Positions 17,892-26,703 are shown, numbered from the stretch's first letter. The stretch is DNA of 50,570 nucleotides from Nostoc sp. CHAB 5824 (GCF_020829665.1 NZ_JAIVFT010000030.1:1-50570), one strand, 5' to 3'. The notes: generated by a model from the letters alone, not told the origin. Translations and numbers: made by a program.

Positions 17892-18856
17892 GTAGCAAAC
17901 GTAACGAACCTTACGCTGCAATCAAAAAGCCTGTCGATCTGCTGTTTGGCACTGTAATTGGGTCACAATCTGATGATCAAGCCAGCGCTACTAACACAAT
18001 TGCAATTGCCAAAATCAAGCTACCTTCTTCACAGCCAAGGCGCTATTTCGACGAGCAGAAGCTTGAAGAACTATCACACTCAATCAAAGAATTGGGTATT
18101 CTTGAACCTCTGTTAGTGCGTCCGCTCTCTGAGGGCGATTATGAATTAGTAGCCGGGGAAAGACGCTACAGAGCGGCATTGATGGCTCTTTTAACTGAGG
18201 TTCTTGTAGTAGTCCGCATAATGGATGATGCGACTACGTACCAAGTGCGCCTCGTTGAAAACCTGCAACGTGAAGACCTCAATCCGCTAGAAGAGACTGA
18301 AGGTATTCTTGAACTATTGGCATTTTGGTTGTCAATAAGTACGTCAGAAACTGTCAAACTGCTTCAAAAAATGGAGAATGAAGCTAAAGGAAAAATTACC
18401 CGTAACGTTACGGGTAACTCTCAAACTCTACTTGTGGAGGAAATATTTACAGCGTTAGGAGGCATGAAGTGGGATTCATTTGTTCGCAATCGCTTGCCTT
18501 TACTCAATCTTCCTCTTGATGTGCTTTCAGTATTGCGTTCGGGAAAAATTGAGTACACCAAAGCACGGGCAATCGCTAAGGTGAAAAATGAAAAAACAAG
18601 AATTCAACTACTAGAAGACGCGATCGCCTACAATCTCTCATTGAGCGAAATTAAGCGGAAGATTCCAGAAATTGAGCAGAAGCCGGAATCAGAGTCTCGC
18701 ACTCAAACAGAGTCAACATCACTGAAAGACCGCGTTGAGGACACACTCCGCCGTTTTAAGCAGTCCAAGGTATGGGATGATCCGAAAAAAAAAGCAAAGC
18801 TAGAGAAGCTCTTGGCTCAGTTGGATGTATTGATGAAAAATGACTTCACAAATTGA
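17888..18856 (+). CDS. parB: ParB/RepB/Spo0J-family partition protein
   Basis: A 322-residue DNA-binding partition protein. The N-terminal ParB domain runs from IAKIKLPSSQPRRYF to the CTPase-type box AGERRYRAALMALL (about residues 38-102), then VRLVENLQREDLNPLEE. A helix-turn-helix region follows, and the last 60 residues (TESTSLKDRVEDTLRRFKQS) look like the dimerisation tail. It starts at a GTG overlapping the parA stop. A perfect 22-bp palindrome lies inside the gene at 18396-18417 and could be its own binding site. Confidence 0.92.
   Translation: MSSKRNEPYAAIKKPVDLLFGTVIGSQSDDQASATNTIAIAKIKLPSSQPRRYFDEQKLEELSHSIKELGILEPLLVRPLSEGDYELVAGERRYRAALMALLTEVLVVVRIMDDATTYQVRLVENLQREDLNPLEETEGILELLAFWLSISTSETVKLLQKMENEAKGKITRNVTGNSQTLLVEEIFTALGGMKWDSFVRNRLPLLNLPLDVLSVLRSGKIEYTKARAIAKVKNEKTRIQLLEDAIAYNLSLSEIKRKIPEIEQKPESESRTQTESTSLKDRVEDTLRRFKQSKVWDDPKKKAKLEKLLAQLDVLMKNDFTN
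18396..18417. promoter_or_regulatory. 22-bp perfect palindrome, candidate parS site
   Basis: Two arms TTACCCGTAAC meet head to head with no spacer. It lies within parB and encodes ITRNVTGN. Partition sites are often palindromes in or near the par operon, so it is a reasonable ParB target, but this is inferred from position and symmetry only. Confidence 0.4.
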
Positions 18857-19145
18857 TAAAAATGAGTTAGCTAAAACTGAAAAAAAATTTGATTTTATAC
18901 CACTAATATTTGGGGGATTGACTGTGACTTTATATCAAGTAGTTGAGTAAAATGTTGCAGTATGAGAACAATATGCCTTATTGAGAATAGGTGAAAACAG
19001 AGCTTCAGATCGAACAATCACAAATCAAGGGTTTCGAGGATTTCTTATCTCGAACTTCTAATACCGGGCATCTCAGTTAGTATTTATGTACTATAATTAA
19101 CTGACTTCCAATATTATAATAATGTGCGGCCTCTTCTAACAGGCA

Positions 19146-20762
19146 ATGTCCACTCCCCCTAATCTTTCGCCTCAACAAGTAAGTGCCTTTCCTCAACACG
19201 AAACAATCACCGGAGTCGTAGAACGCCTAACTTTTTACTCTGGTGAATCGGGTTACACTGTGGCAAGACTGACCCGCCCCCGTAGCACCGAACTCACAAC
19301 AATTGTCGGCAGCTTTACCAATATTCAGCCAGGTCAAACTCTACAGCTAACTGGTTTCTGGCGTGACCATCCACAATTTGGGCCACAATTCCAAGTCATC
19401 AATTACCAAGAAACCAAACCAGCCACTCTCACTGGAATTGAGAAATACCTTGGCAGTGGGCTGATTAAAGGTGTTGGCCCAGTCACGGCAAGACGGATTG
19501 TTGCTCACTTCGGACTAGAAACCCTCGACATCATCGAAAACCAGATTGAACGACTGATTGAAGTCCAGGGTATTGCCAAAAAGCGGATTACTCTCATCAA
19601 AAACGCTTGGTCAACTCAGAAAGCGATCAAAGAAGTGATGGTGTTTCTCCAAGGGCATGGTGTTTCTACCACCTATGCTGTGAAGATTTACAAGCAATAT
19701 AAGGATGAAGCGATTGCCACTGTTACCAAGAACCCTTATCAGTTAGCAGCCGACATTTACGGGATTGGTTTTCTGACTGCTGACAAGATTGCGAGAAATA
19801 TCGGAATTGCGCCGGACTCAGAATTTCGTTACCGTGCAGGAATTATGCACTGTCTAAGTGTTGCCGCCGAAGATGGCCACTGTTACCTGCCACAAAGCGA
19901 ACTGATTGAGTTGGTAATCAAACTGCTGACTACCGAATCTCATCAACCAACAGAAGAAGGGATCTCGATAATTATTAAGGATATGGCTCTCGCAGACGAC
20001 CTGATTAGAGAGCGGGATGAAGATAAAACGCTACTTTGCTACAAGCCGACTTACTTTCATACGGAACAGAATTTAGCTCAACTGATACGCCAACGCTTGG
20101 AAAATCCTGTTGGCACTGACATTGAGCGTGTGCGTGATTGGATTGACCTCTTTACAGCCAGCCGTAAAATTCAGCTTTGACAACAGCAACGCCAAGCTGT
20201 AGAAACAGCAGCCTATTCCAAAATCATGATCCTCACTGGTGGCCCTGGCGTAGGAAAAACTTTCACCACCCATACCATAGTTAGTTTATGGAAAGCGATG
20301 GGTAAATCTATTGCAATGGCAGCACCAACTGGACACGCTGCTCAACGCTTGGGTGAGATGACTGGACTGGAAGCAAAAACTATACACCGATTGTTAGAAT
20401 TTGACCCCAGGACAAGGGGATTTAAATGCGACAGTGAAAACCCTTTACCCCACACGGCAATTATCGCTGACGAAGCTTCGATGCTTGATTTGTTTCTGGC
20501 TTACTCCTTGGTTAAAGCAGTATTGGCTGGCGCTCTACTATTGTTGGTGGGTGACATTGACCAGCTACCATCTGTGGGCCCAGGTCAAATACTTGCTGAT
20601 TTGATTAATTCTGGTCGTGTGCCAGTAGTGCGGTTGACCCAGGTATTCCGTCAAGCTCAAACAAGTGCCATTATCACTGCTGCTCACCAAATTAATCGAG
20701 GAATTTACCCAACAATTGAGCCTATATCCCACATTTCGCACTTCAAGTTGAAGTTTAAATAG
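19146..20762 (+). pseudogene. recD2: RecD2-like helicase, stop-interrupted and 3'-truncated
   Basis: The first part (344 codons) has the RecD2 N-terminal OB-like domain (VVERLTFYSGESGYTVARL) and the tandem HhH region (GSGLIKGVGPVTARRIVAHF). A TGA at 20178-20180 interrupts it, but the same frame goes on at once with QQQRQAVETAAYSKIMILTG, Walker A GGPGVGKTFTT, AAPTGHAAQRL, Walker B AIIADEASMLD and VGDIDQLPSVGPGQIL. The 3' end breaks after YPTIEPIS (about 20728), losing the last helicase domain. Full proteins have about 740 residues. One nonsense mutation plus a truncation make it inactive, unless recoded. Confidence 0.88.
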
Positions 20763-20802
20763 ATTACAGTCAAGAAAAAAGCAAGAAATGACGATAATTA
20801 AC

Positions 20803-20830
20803 TCTGACATCTGAATCTCTCCTCTGTTCA
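20803..20830 (-). repeat. Copy of a SnoaL-gene leader
   Basis: This 28-bp segment, read on the minus strand, contains the AGGAG-type ribosome binding site and ATG context found at the start of the SnoaL-like gene at 26637 and of its relics at 37384 and 40062. Here the coding part diverges after MS, so only the leader remains, next to the broken end of the helicase. Confidence 0.6.
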
Positions 20831-20882
20831 AAGCAACAAAGTGGTGTGAGTTGTTATGCTGTTGCCCCTCACTGGTTTACTT

Positions 20883-21170
20883 CTAGGGACTGGTAAACGG
20901 CTTACATTGAATCGCCTTCACATTTCGCAGATAGTCCAACTGTGGCTCGAAGTCAGTCGGACAGAAGACATAAACATTGTCCTGCGACAGGCTGATGACC
21001 AAACGGTAGCTGGGTGGAATCCCTTCAGAACTTTCGATCACTTCGATTCTGGGAATCACTTGTGAACTGACTTGAGCCAGGGATGGAAAATTGAACAGTA
21101 GGAGTACGCCGAACAGAATTGTGATTGCGATTGTGGTTGTGATTTTGGTTGAAAGAATCTTTCGGTTCAT
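20883..21170 (-). CDS. Small secreted hypothetical protein
   Basis: A 95-residue protein with a clear signal peptide (ITTTIAITILFGVLLLFNFP, cleavage near SLA-Q). The mature 60 residues hold two cysteines that could form a disulfide and no known motif. It starts at the ATG 21168-21170. It is followed 17 bp upstream by the end of the peptidoglycan-binding gene, in the same direction, so the two may be co-transcribed. Confidence 0.55.
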   Translation of the reverse strand: MNRKILSTKITTTIAITILFGVLLLFNFPSLAQVSSQVIPRIEVIESSEGIPPSYRLVISLSQDNVYVFCPTDFEPQLDYLRNVKAIQCKPFTSP

Positions 21171-21187
21171 TAGAAATCTTCTGTGGC

Positions 21188-21679
21188 TTATGGTTGTGTA
21201 ATGTTCTGTTGTTTCCAGGGAAGCGGGGATCGATAGGGGTTTTCGTGCATATCCAGGACTTCCCAGGTGGTTGGATTGACTCGCCCTGTAACTGGGATTC
21301 TGTATCGTCGCTGGAGATCGCGTACCGCAGACACTGTGACCGCACCAAAGATGCCATCGACGATCGCCCCTCTTGGATTGCCTAACCTCACACCTGCGGC
21401 TCCTAAAAAGCCATTGTCTTGAAGGATGCGCTGTAACAATTGCACGTTTTTGCCGCGATCGCCTTGGCGTAAGGTAGGTAAGGTTAAATCAGTGTAGGCA
21501 GTGGCGATCAGAATGGGGGAGGTTTGTTGTGGAGGAATGCTGTGTGCGATCTGCGCTTCTCCCAAGGGGAGACGCCAAGGGCGAACGCAGCAGCGCTTCG
21601 CTATCGCGGGATGAGTGAATGAACCTCCGAGCAATCCTGTAGCGATCGTTATTAATCTGAAAATGGTTTGAAGTTTCAT
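21188..21679 (-). CDS. Secreted peptidoglycan-binding domain protein
   Basis: A 163-residue protein with signal peptide (MKLQTIFRLITIATGLLGG) and a C-terminal PG_binding_1 domain, about residues 68-140 (LRQGDRGKNVQLLQRILQDN, then GIFGAVTVSAVRDLQRRY). It should bind cell wall without catalysis. Residues about 28-45 (KRCCVRPWRLPLGEAQIAH) are encoded by a dispersed palindromic repeat at 21554-21608, an in-frame insertion into the linker. AGGAGGACAATC precedes the ATG, a good ribosome binding site. Confidence 0.85.
   Translation of the reverse strand: MKLQTIFRLITIATGLLGGSFTHPAIAKRCCVRPWRLPLGEAQIAHSIPPQQTSPILIATAYTDLTLPTLRQGDRGKNVQLLQRILQDNGFLGAAGVRLGNPRGAIVDGIFGAVTVSAVRDLQRRYRIPVTGRVNPTTWEVLDMHENPYRSPLPWKQQNITQP
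21554..21608. repeat. Dispersed palindromic repeat inside a coding region
   Basis: Contains CTCCCAAGGGGAGACGCC and AACGCAGCAGCGCTTCGC, the type of short GC-rich repeat scattered between genes in Nostoc-like genomes. Here it lies within the peptidoglycan-binding protein gene and keeps the frame open. Confidence 0.65.
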
Positions 21680-21798
21680 GATTGTCCTCCTGATGGATCA
21701 GTTCTAGTTAGCATCAATTTCGTGTCGGAGTTATTACTCCATCTGCTTGCTCCGATCGGTGAAGAGCGAGTTCGTTTCAGGATCATCTGATTTAGACA

Positions 21799-22176
21799 CT
21801 AATGTTCAGAATTCACTTGCCATGTAATCACAATGATTTCTGCAAACGGTAAGACAACTAATAGCCGCGACAACGCTCGTAAAATGGCTTCCATTGTCCA
21901 GTTCTGACTCTGAACATCCCAGATCATCCAAACAATGTTCACTCCAATCACTAACCAGGGTAGAATCACCGCCGAATTGCGGCTGCGATAGAAGTGGATT
22001 GTCGTCTCACGCCAGAAGGGGAAGGTACTCAGGAAACAAAAGAGGTAGGACAATCCTGCAATGATGAACAAGCTTCTTTGAAGACTCGAAGGCAGGTTTG
22101 GGTATCCAAGTGCGATCGCACTCAGGCAAACTCCCAGCGCGAGGTACAGGAAAGTAAACAAGGTAAATCGTTTCAT
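21799..22176 (-). CDS. Hypothetical membrane protein (four helices)
   Basis: A 125-residue integral membrane protein beginning at the ATG 22174-22176, preceded by GGAGAAG at good spacing. Hydrophobic segments: FLYLALGVCLSAIALG, FIIAGLSYLFCFLSTF, AVILPWLVIGVNIVWMIW and LSRLLVVLPFAEIIVITW. No family recognised and no charged catalytic motif. It is downstream of a small soluble gene in the same direction. Confidence 0.6.
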   Translation of the reverse strand: MKRFTLFTFLYLALGVCLSAIALGYPNLPSSLQRSLFIIAGLSYLFCFLSTFPFWRETTIHFYRSRNSAVILPWLVIGVNIVWMIWDVQSQNWTMEAILRALSRLLVVLPFAEIIVITWQVNSEH

Positions 22177-22196
22177 TATTTCTTCTCCGGTGAAGC

Positions 22197-22484
22197 TTAT
22201 TCCCTGTACCACACACGCACACATTGAAAGCAATTGACTGTAACGCCCTGGCTGATCATCACTGGGTAGACCCCATTACTGACTGTCACGCCGTAGACAC
22301 CATCACTTGTGCTTTTCAAGCTATCTGGTAAAACAACGGTTTCAACATTGATCACCTGTATCGTTGTATTTTCAATCCACTGATTGACCTCACTCACAAC
22401 CTCAGAGAAGGATTCATAATCGGAAGCTCCGCCGAAGGGTCCCCGTTCAGTAATCCGAGGCGCAAAATCTTTGCACTGAATCAT
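22197..22484 (-). CDS. Hypothetical small protein
   Basis: A 95-residue protein starting at the ATG 22482-22484, with AAGGTGG upstream; the frame opens at a GTG 12 bases earlier. It has several beta-prone stretches (TTIQVINVETVVLPDSL, GVYGVTVSNGVYPVMIS) and a C-terminal CFQCVRVWYRE. No signal peptide and no known family. It lies 20 bp upstream of the four-helix membrane protein gene, so they probably share a transcript. Confidence 0.5.
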   Translation of the reverse strand: MIQCKDFAPRITERGPFGGASDYESFSEVVSEVNQWIENTTIQVINVETVVLPDSLKSTSDGVYGVTVSNGVYPVMISQGVTVNCFQCVRVWYRE

Positions 22485-22530
22485 TTGATTTACCACCTTA
22501 AAACTGTAGAGCTGAGCATCAATTCAAGTA

Positions 22531-22545
22531 GTGGGCATCGCCCAC
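22531..22545. repeat. GTGGGC/GCCCAC short hairpin
   Basis: Six-base arms around ATC, followed on the plus strand by TTTTT and two AAAACCTTTC direct repeats. Flanking genes run on the minus strand, so it is not an obvious terminator for them; probably a dispersed repeat. Confidence 0.4.
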
Positions 22546-22627
22546 CATTTTTAAAACCTTTCTTTTTAAAACCTTTCACGGTAAAGCTTTGTGGGCAGTG
22601 CTAGCCCTACGATATCTATTCCAAAAC

Positions 22628-23419
22628 TTAAGCCAACCTTGCCAGTAAACCGCTAAGAACAGAGGCAAAAGCATGAAAGCTGATATGGGCTAACATTGCA
22701 GCTTCTAGCGAATATTGCCAAAAGAGCCAGCCAAACGCAATCCCCACAATCCCATTCAGTAACAACGCCCGAATAATCACAACTGGAGTGAGGGGAACGA
22801 TCGCGGCAGTCGCTGGCAGGTGTAGTAGTCCAAATACCAACGCGGCTAGAGCGATCGCACCCTGGTAAATCCCTTGACTTGGCAATGTAACGCCTTGTTT
22901 TAGCCCTTTCCACGCGATCCAAACAAGCAGCGACATTAAACCCCAGCGCATCAAAATTTCCTCAGTGATGCCGCCATAGAACATTGCTGTGAGCAAATTC
23001 AACCAACTTGGCTCTGTATTATTGGCTGCCCGTAGCGCTTCAGGTAGGACAGGTTGCATCAACTGATCGAGCAACAAGAGAACGATCGCCGCCGCTGCAC
23101 CCACACCCAAGCTCCACTTCATCTCAACGGCAAAAGATGGAGACTTAGCGGTGTGAAACACCCAATGATCAATCAAATGGGAGCTTAATCCAACACGATA
23201 GGCACAACCAATTCCGACCAGAATGCTGATTGCCAGTAGAATTGAATACTGTAGTCCTTGCAGAAGCATTAAAATCCACAATGGCGGCACTTTTTCCAGC
23301 ATTTCTGGAGACAGTTTCGCTAACTGTTGCTCGACTAAAGGAATAGACGCGATCGTGTACATCACAATTCCCACACTGCCCAATACAAATAAAATCCCGA
23401 ATTGTTTCAGAATTGCCAT
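22628..23419 (-). CDS. CPBP-family intramembrane glutamic protease
   Basis: A 263-residue polytopic membrane protein. The three CPBP (Abi/Rce1-type) motifs are present: the paired glutamates and arginine in GGITEEILMRWG (about residues 147-158), FGLLHLPA with its His, and a C-terminal HISFHAF. About seven or eight hydrophobic segments surround them. The family cleaves prenylated or membrane substrates, and bacterial members often act in bacteriocin processing or self-immunity. A second CPBP gene lies directly upstream in the same direction, 28 bp away, so they form a pair. Confidence 0.9.
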   Translation of the reverse strand: MAILKQFGILFVLGSVGIVMYTIASIPLVEQQLAKLSPEMLEKVPPLWILMLLQGLQYSILLAISILVGIGCAYRVGLSSHLIDHWVFHTAKSPSFAVEMKWSLGVGAAAAIVLLLLDQLMQPVLPEALRAANNTEPSWLNLLTAMFYGGITEEILMRWGLMSLLVWIAWKGLKQGVTLPSQGIYQGAIALAALVFGLLHLPATAAIVPLTPVVIIRALLLNGIVGIAFGWLFWQYSLEAAMLAHISFHAFASVLSGLLARLA

Positions 23420-23447
23420 TGGTTTAACCTCCAGATGATCCGTCCTA

Positions 23448-24182
23448 TCAGCCCATGCCAGCAGCTACCATCACCGGAATTGTGGGCAAGTTGAAAACGA
23501 CGTGAACAATGACAGCAGTCCAGACCGAGCCGCTGCGGCGGAAGACCTCGGCAGTGGCGAGACCCGCGACTACGGCTGCGGGAAAGACGATGTTGATGCC
23601 ATGACAAAGGGCAAAGATCACGGTGCTACCCACGACCCCGATGAACGAACCGTAGCGCAGCAGCGCGTTAGCGACGACACCCCGAAAGAACAACTCCTCG
23701 CCAAGAGGCGTGACGATACCGAGGAACAACGTGGCTAAAACCAGGGATAGTACTCCGCCGCTACCGCCCTCTGCGTACACACCCTGAACATTGTTGGTGT
23801 TCCCGGTGATCTGAATCCAGCCCACAACTGCCAATCCCTTGAGTACAAAGGCAACCAGTCCGACTCCGATCGCAATAAGCAACCAGCGCTTAGAGACCGG
23901 ACGCACACCGAAGGCGTTCAGGGAACGAATCCGCAGCCGCACAGCTACCGCGAACGCGGTTAGCGTAGCGACACCCGTCCACGAAGTCAAGATCAGTCCG
24001 TAGACCACGGGGTCAAGACCGAGCCGCTTGAGCTGCGAAACACCGACGAACCCGACGATCGCCAAGACGACAAGACCCACAATGATCTCAAGCCAGCCTG
24101 GACGGGAAACCTTAAGCTGAACCGAGGACGCGGCGGGGAGATGTTGGGGCTGCTGCGAGTAGTTAGAAGGCACTTTAGACAT
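23448..24182 (-). CDS. CPBP-family intramembrane glutamic protease
   Basis: A 244-residue membrane protease starting at the ATG 24180-24182; AAGGAG lies upstream, while the TTG at 24191 is less likely. Motif 1 is LGEELFFRGVVANALL, motif 2 FALCHGINIVFP and motif 3 IVHVVFNLP. A proline/glutamine-rich N-terminus (SNYSQQPQHLPAASS) precedes the first helix. Base composition is visibly more GC-rich than the flanks, suggesting a different origin. It pairs with the next CPBP gene downstream; the two are different in sequence, so not a recent duplication. Confidence 0.9.
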   Translation of the reverse strand: MSKVPSNYSQQPQHLPAASSVQLKVSRPGWLEIIVGLVVLAIVGFVGVSQLKRLGLDPVVYGLILTSWTGVATLTAFAVAVRLRIRSLNAFGVRPVSKRWLLIAIGVGLVAFVLKGLAVVGWIQITGNTNNVQGVYAEGGSGGVLSLVLATLFLGIVTPLGEELFFRGVVANALLRYGSFIGVVGSTVIFALCHGINIVFPAAVVAGLATAEVFRRSGSVWTAVIVHVVFNLPTIPVMVAAGMG

Positions 24183-24233
24183 GATAATCAACTCCTTTGA
24201 TCCATTTGCTGATGGTTCTACAAACTGACGAGA

Positions 24234-24411
24234 TCACCGACGACCCTTCTGATGGCTCTGGAAAACGGGTTCGGATGCCTCGTCGCGTTTGAACACCTTG
24301 TAGGCGATCGCCAGGAACACAGGGATTGCAACCAGCACCGATAGCGCGTGGAAGGTTGCGTGGAACGCGCTGACTGTGAGCAGGGCTGGGGTGGTCACAA
24401 CGGTTCCAGTT
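24234..24411 (-). pseudogene. Membrane protein, C-terminal remnant cut by an inverted-repeat element
   Basis: The GC-rich minus frame ending at TGA 24234-24236 reads VTTPALLTVSAFHATFHALS, then VLVAIPVFLAIAYKVFKRDE and a basic tail. It is a membrane-helix end of an unidentified protein. Its upstream part is missing because the inverted-repeat element starts at 24412. It matches the composition of the CPBP gene beside it, so both may have arrived together. Confidence 0.55.
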
Positions 24412-24830
24412 GGTATTGAGCCGAGATATAAGTAAAAACCTGCAAGATGGTCTCGAAACTCATACTATATATAGGGTTCAGCCATTTTTTAAGTAAAATT
24501 GGCAGGATAACGTAAATCTTGGGTATGTATCGCTACAAAAACTAGAGTATTTATTAATTTTATTTACAGGTTTTACAGCAAGGACTTTGAGTATCCTTCG
24601 CAATGGATTGTCTGTAACTATTACAGGCAAAGGATTATAGCCCAAAATATTAGCCTTCTACCACAGAGTATTTATTAAACTCTTGGGTTGGCGAAAAGCA
24701 ATTATTGACCCTCAGACTGCAAGTATCTTCAGGCAAAATCCTACTTTCGCTTAAAAAACGTTCAAACTTGTATACAGCAGGGCTTTTCAGACCATCTTGC
24801 TGTTTTTTACTTGTATCTCGGCTCAATACC
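24412..24830. mobile_element. 419-bp element with 42-bp terminal inverted repeats
   Basis: Left end 24412-24453 and right end 24789-24830 are inverted and match in 39 of 42 positions; both begin GGTATTGAGCCGAGATA. The interior has only short frames, one reading KLLGWRKAIIDPQTASIFRQ, which may be transposase debris. A weaker copy with the same ends lies at 11478-11646. The TA next to the ends (TATTGAG/CTCAATA) would fit an IS630/Tc1-type target, but the matching GG/CC outside it makes the exact border uncertain. Confidence 0.75.
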
Positions 24831-24937
24831 TAGATAAGGCCATTACAAATGCCTTAGATGCTGTAACTAAAAAAGACATTATTGGATGGTTCACGCACAG
24901 CTGTTACTATATTGCACCCAACTGAGAACCGCTATAA
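24831..24937 (+). pseudogene. IS630-like transposase, C-terminal remnant
   Basis: The plus frame reads LDKAITNALDAVTKKDIIG, then WFTHSCYYIAPN and TGA. From memory, the end of IS630-type transposases has this AL-x-AVT-x-xD-x-xGWF-x-HC pattern. It abuts the right end of the inverted-repeat element and is cut there. Confidence 0.5.
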
Positions 24938-24986
24938 GTTTGGGACAAGCGCGTACAATGAAACCTACTTTGGCACGGTGATACCC

Positions 24987-26036
24987 TTAGCTACTATGAA
25001 CTTTACGCCGTAGTAAACTTATTATACCTATACAAGATATCAAAGCTACAACATTTGATGGTTCAGGAACAGTTGGTGTTTTCTGTGTATCTAAGAAATT
25101 GGCCATATCTTCACCAATGATTTGATGTACACGACGAGTAGGATGAATCTCGTCGAAGTAATAATAATTATCAGGTGTTGAACAACCAGGCTCTAACCCC
25201 CCAGTGGTGTATAAAAGTTTGCAGGCATCATTTATATTGGTAAAACCAAATGTCGCTGGGGTAGAGCGAATTTTGTTGCTAATTGCAACATGGTCATACA
25301 GTGCAACTTCGACACCTAATTGCTTATTCAGGGTATCGAGTTGACCGGGAAGACTTTTATTGATAACATCTCTAAACTTAGCTGCCTCTTCTGAGTATTG
25401 CTCAAAAAGTGGTAATGCAGCTAAATCTGTAGAATTTACAACAAAAAACTGTTCTGCACCTAGCGCTGCAAGTTGTGATATTCCAGAAACAATATTGTTA
25501 ACAGCAGCATCAGCTAATACATCGACCGAACCAGTCTGATTATTAAAAAACCTTTCTAATAAGTCATTTGTAGATATAAAAATGAAGTATAATCCCTTAG
25601 AATCTGGCACGCGATTAACTTCTGCTTTATATTCTTCGATTTGACCGAATAAACCAGTATTTTGATATTTATCAAGCCAAGTACTTAAATTGCCATTACC
25701 GCTTTTTGCACCACCCACAGCATAATCTGTTAATTGTAATTTTTTTTGTTTTGCTAGTACCTCAACTGATGTTAAGCCGGGATTATTTGTCCATCGACCA
25801 TCAGAGTCATACACGTCTACTTGGGGGAATATAAATGCTCCAGGCACCCCAGAGTTAACTGCTGCTGTTGTAATCCGAAGTGCTGCCCCATTATCTGAAT
25901 AGCTATCACCAAAACCATAAATACGAGAAATAGAGTTGAAAGAAGCAGCATAAGCATTATTAACACTTACACACAAAAAAGCCGCACTACTTACTGTGGC
26001 AGTAACAAATGTCTTGAAAGTTGTATTTTTCAGCAT
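24987..26036 (-). CDS. SGNH/GDSL hydrolase with PEP-CTERM anchor
   Basis: A 349-residue exported esterase or lipase. A signal peptide (SSAAFLCVSVNNAYA) is followed by block I YGFGDSYSDNG with the nucleophile Ser, block II Gly in YAVGGAKSG, block III Asn in FISTNDLLE, and the Asp-x-x-His block V FDEIHPTRR. The C-terminus has VPEPSNVVALISCIGIISLL and RRK, a PEP-CTERM sorting signal recognised by exosortase, so the enzyme is delivered to the cell surface or extracellular matrix. The substrate is unknown. Confidence 0.92.
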   Translation of the reverse strand: MLKNTTFKTFVTATVSSAAFLCVSVNNAYAASFNSISRIYGFGDSYSDNGAALRITTAAVNSGVPGAFIFPQVDVYDSDGRWTNNPGLTSVEVLAKQKKLQLTDYAVGGAKSGNGNLSTWLDKYQNTGLFGQIEEYKAEVNRVPDSKGLYFIFISTNDLLERFFNNQTGSVDVLADAAVNNIVSGISQLAALGAEQFFVVNSTDLAALPLFEQYSEEAAKFRDVINKSLPGQLDTLNKQLGVEVALYDHVAISNKIRSTPATFGFTNINDACKLLYTTGGLEPGCSTPDNYYYFDEIHPTRRVHQIIGEDMANFLDTQKTPTVPEPSNVVALISCIGIISLLRRKVHSS

Positions 26037-26259
26037 AGATCAATGCATTTCCCAATATCTAAAATTATGTTCAAAGGTGTAACCTTTACTTTTAATTCAC
26101 TATGCTTATTCATGATGTTCCTCTGTTCAGTAACGATTGTCGATAAGCGAAGTGAAATCGTAGTAAAAGCGAAAAAATTCACGGCTTTACAGCAATTCTT
26201 GATTATCACTCGGCGGACTTTCTGCTTTGCAAGAATACATCCTGACTTTTGCAGATGAT

Positions 26260-26637
26260 TTACGCCGCGCTGCTGGTTTCATCCTTGACCTCGGTTTTGA
26301 TAACGAAAGCCCTTAACTCGACAATATTATCGCCGCGAAAGCGCCAGACATCGCAGTACGAGTAATGAGCCGCTTTCCCGTCTTCGTCCTTCATGGTGAT
26401 GTCGCCGAGTGCCGTGACGAAATCACCCTCAGCGATTAAGTTAGCGACCCTAAACTTTGGCGGCTCTATGTATGTCATTGCCATCCATTGGCGAACGGCT
26501 TCTTTTCCTTTAAGGGTCTTGTCACCTACAAATGTCCATTCCGTGTCGTCGGCGCAGAACGACAAGAATCCTTCATTGTTGCCTTGGGCGATCGCCGCGT
26601 TTGCCTCTTCTAAGATGGCTTTATTTTTGTCTGACAT
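26260..26637 (-). CDS. SnoaL-like/NTF2-fold protein
   Basis: A 125-residue cone-shaped NTF2-fold protein (MSDKNKAILEEANAAIAQGN, then WTFVGDKTLKGKEAVRQWM and YCDVWRFRGDNIVELRAF). Such proteins bind small hydrophobic ligands or act as isomerases or cyclases. It starts at the ATG 26635-26637 after GAGGAG; a TTG 21 bases upstream is not needed. It is the intact member of a set whose pieces appear at 20803, 37281-37384 and 39783-40062. Confidence 0.88.
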   Translation of the reverse strand: MSDKNKAILEEANAAIAQGNNEGFLSFCADDTEWTFVGDKTLKGKEAVRQWMAMTYIEPPKFRVANLIAEGDFVTALGDITMKDEDGKAAHYSYCDVWRFRGDNIVELRAFVIKTEVKDETSSAA

Positions 26638-26703
26638 TTGAATTTCTCCTCTATTCAAGTTGTCTTTGTTTTAACCAACTTGGAGTTTAGTAAGTTCCAA
26701 CAC

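Noticed and set aside
22531..22545. Hairpin followed by TTTTT as a terminator
   Set aside because: The T-run is on the plus strand while both neighbouring genes are on the minus strand.
23502..23738. 78-residue plus-strand frame opposite the second CPBP gene
   Set aside because: The opposite strand has all three CPBP motifs; the charged plus frame results from the GC-rich sequence.
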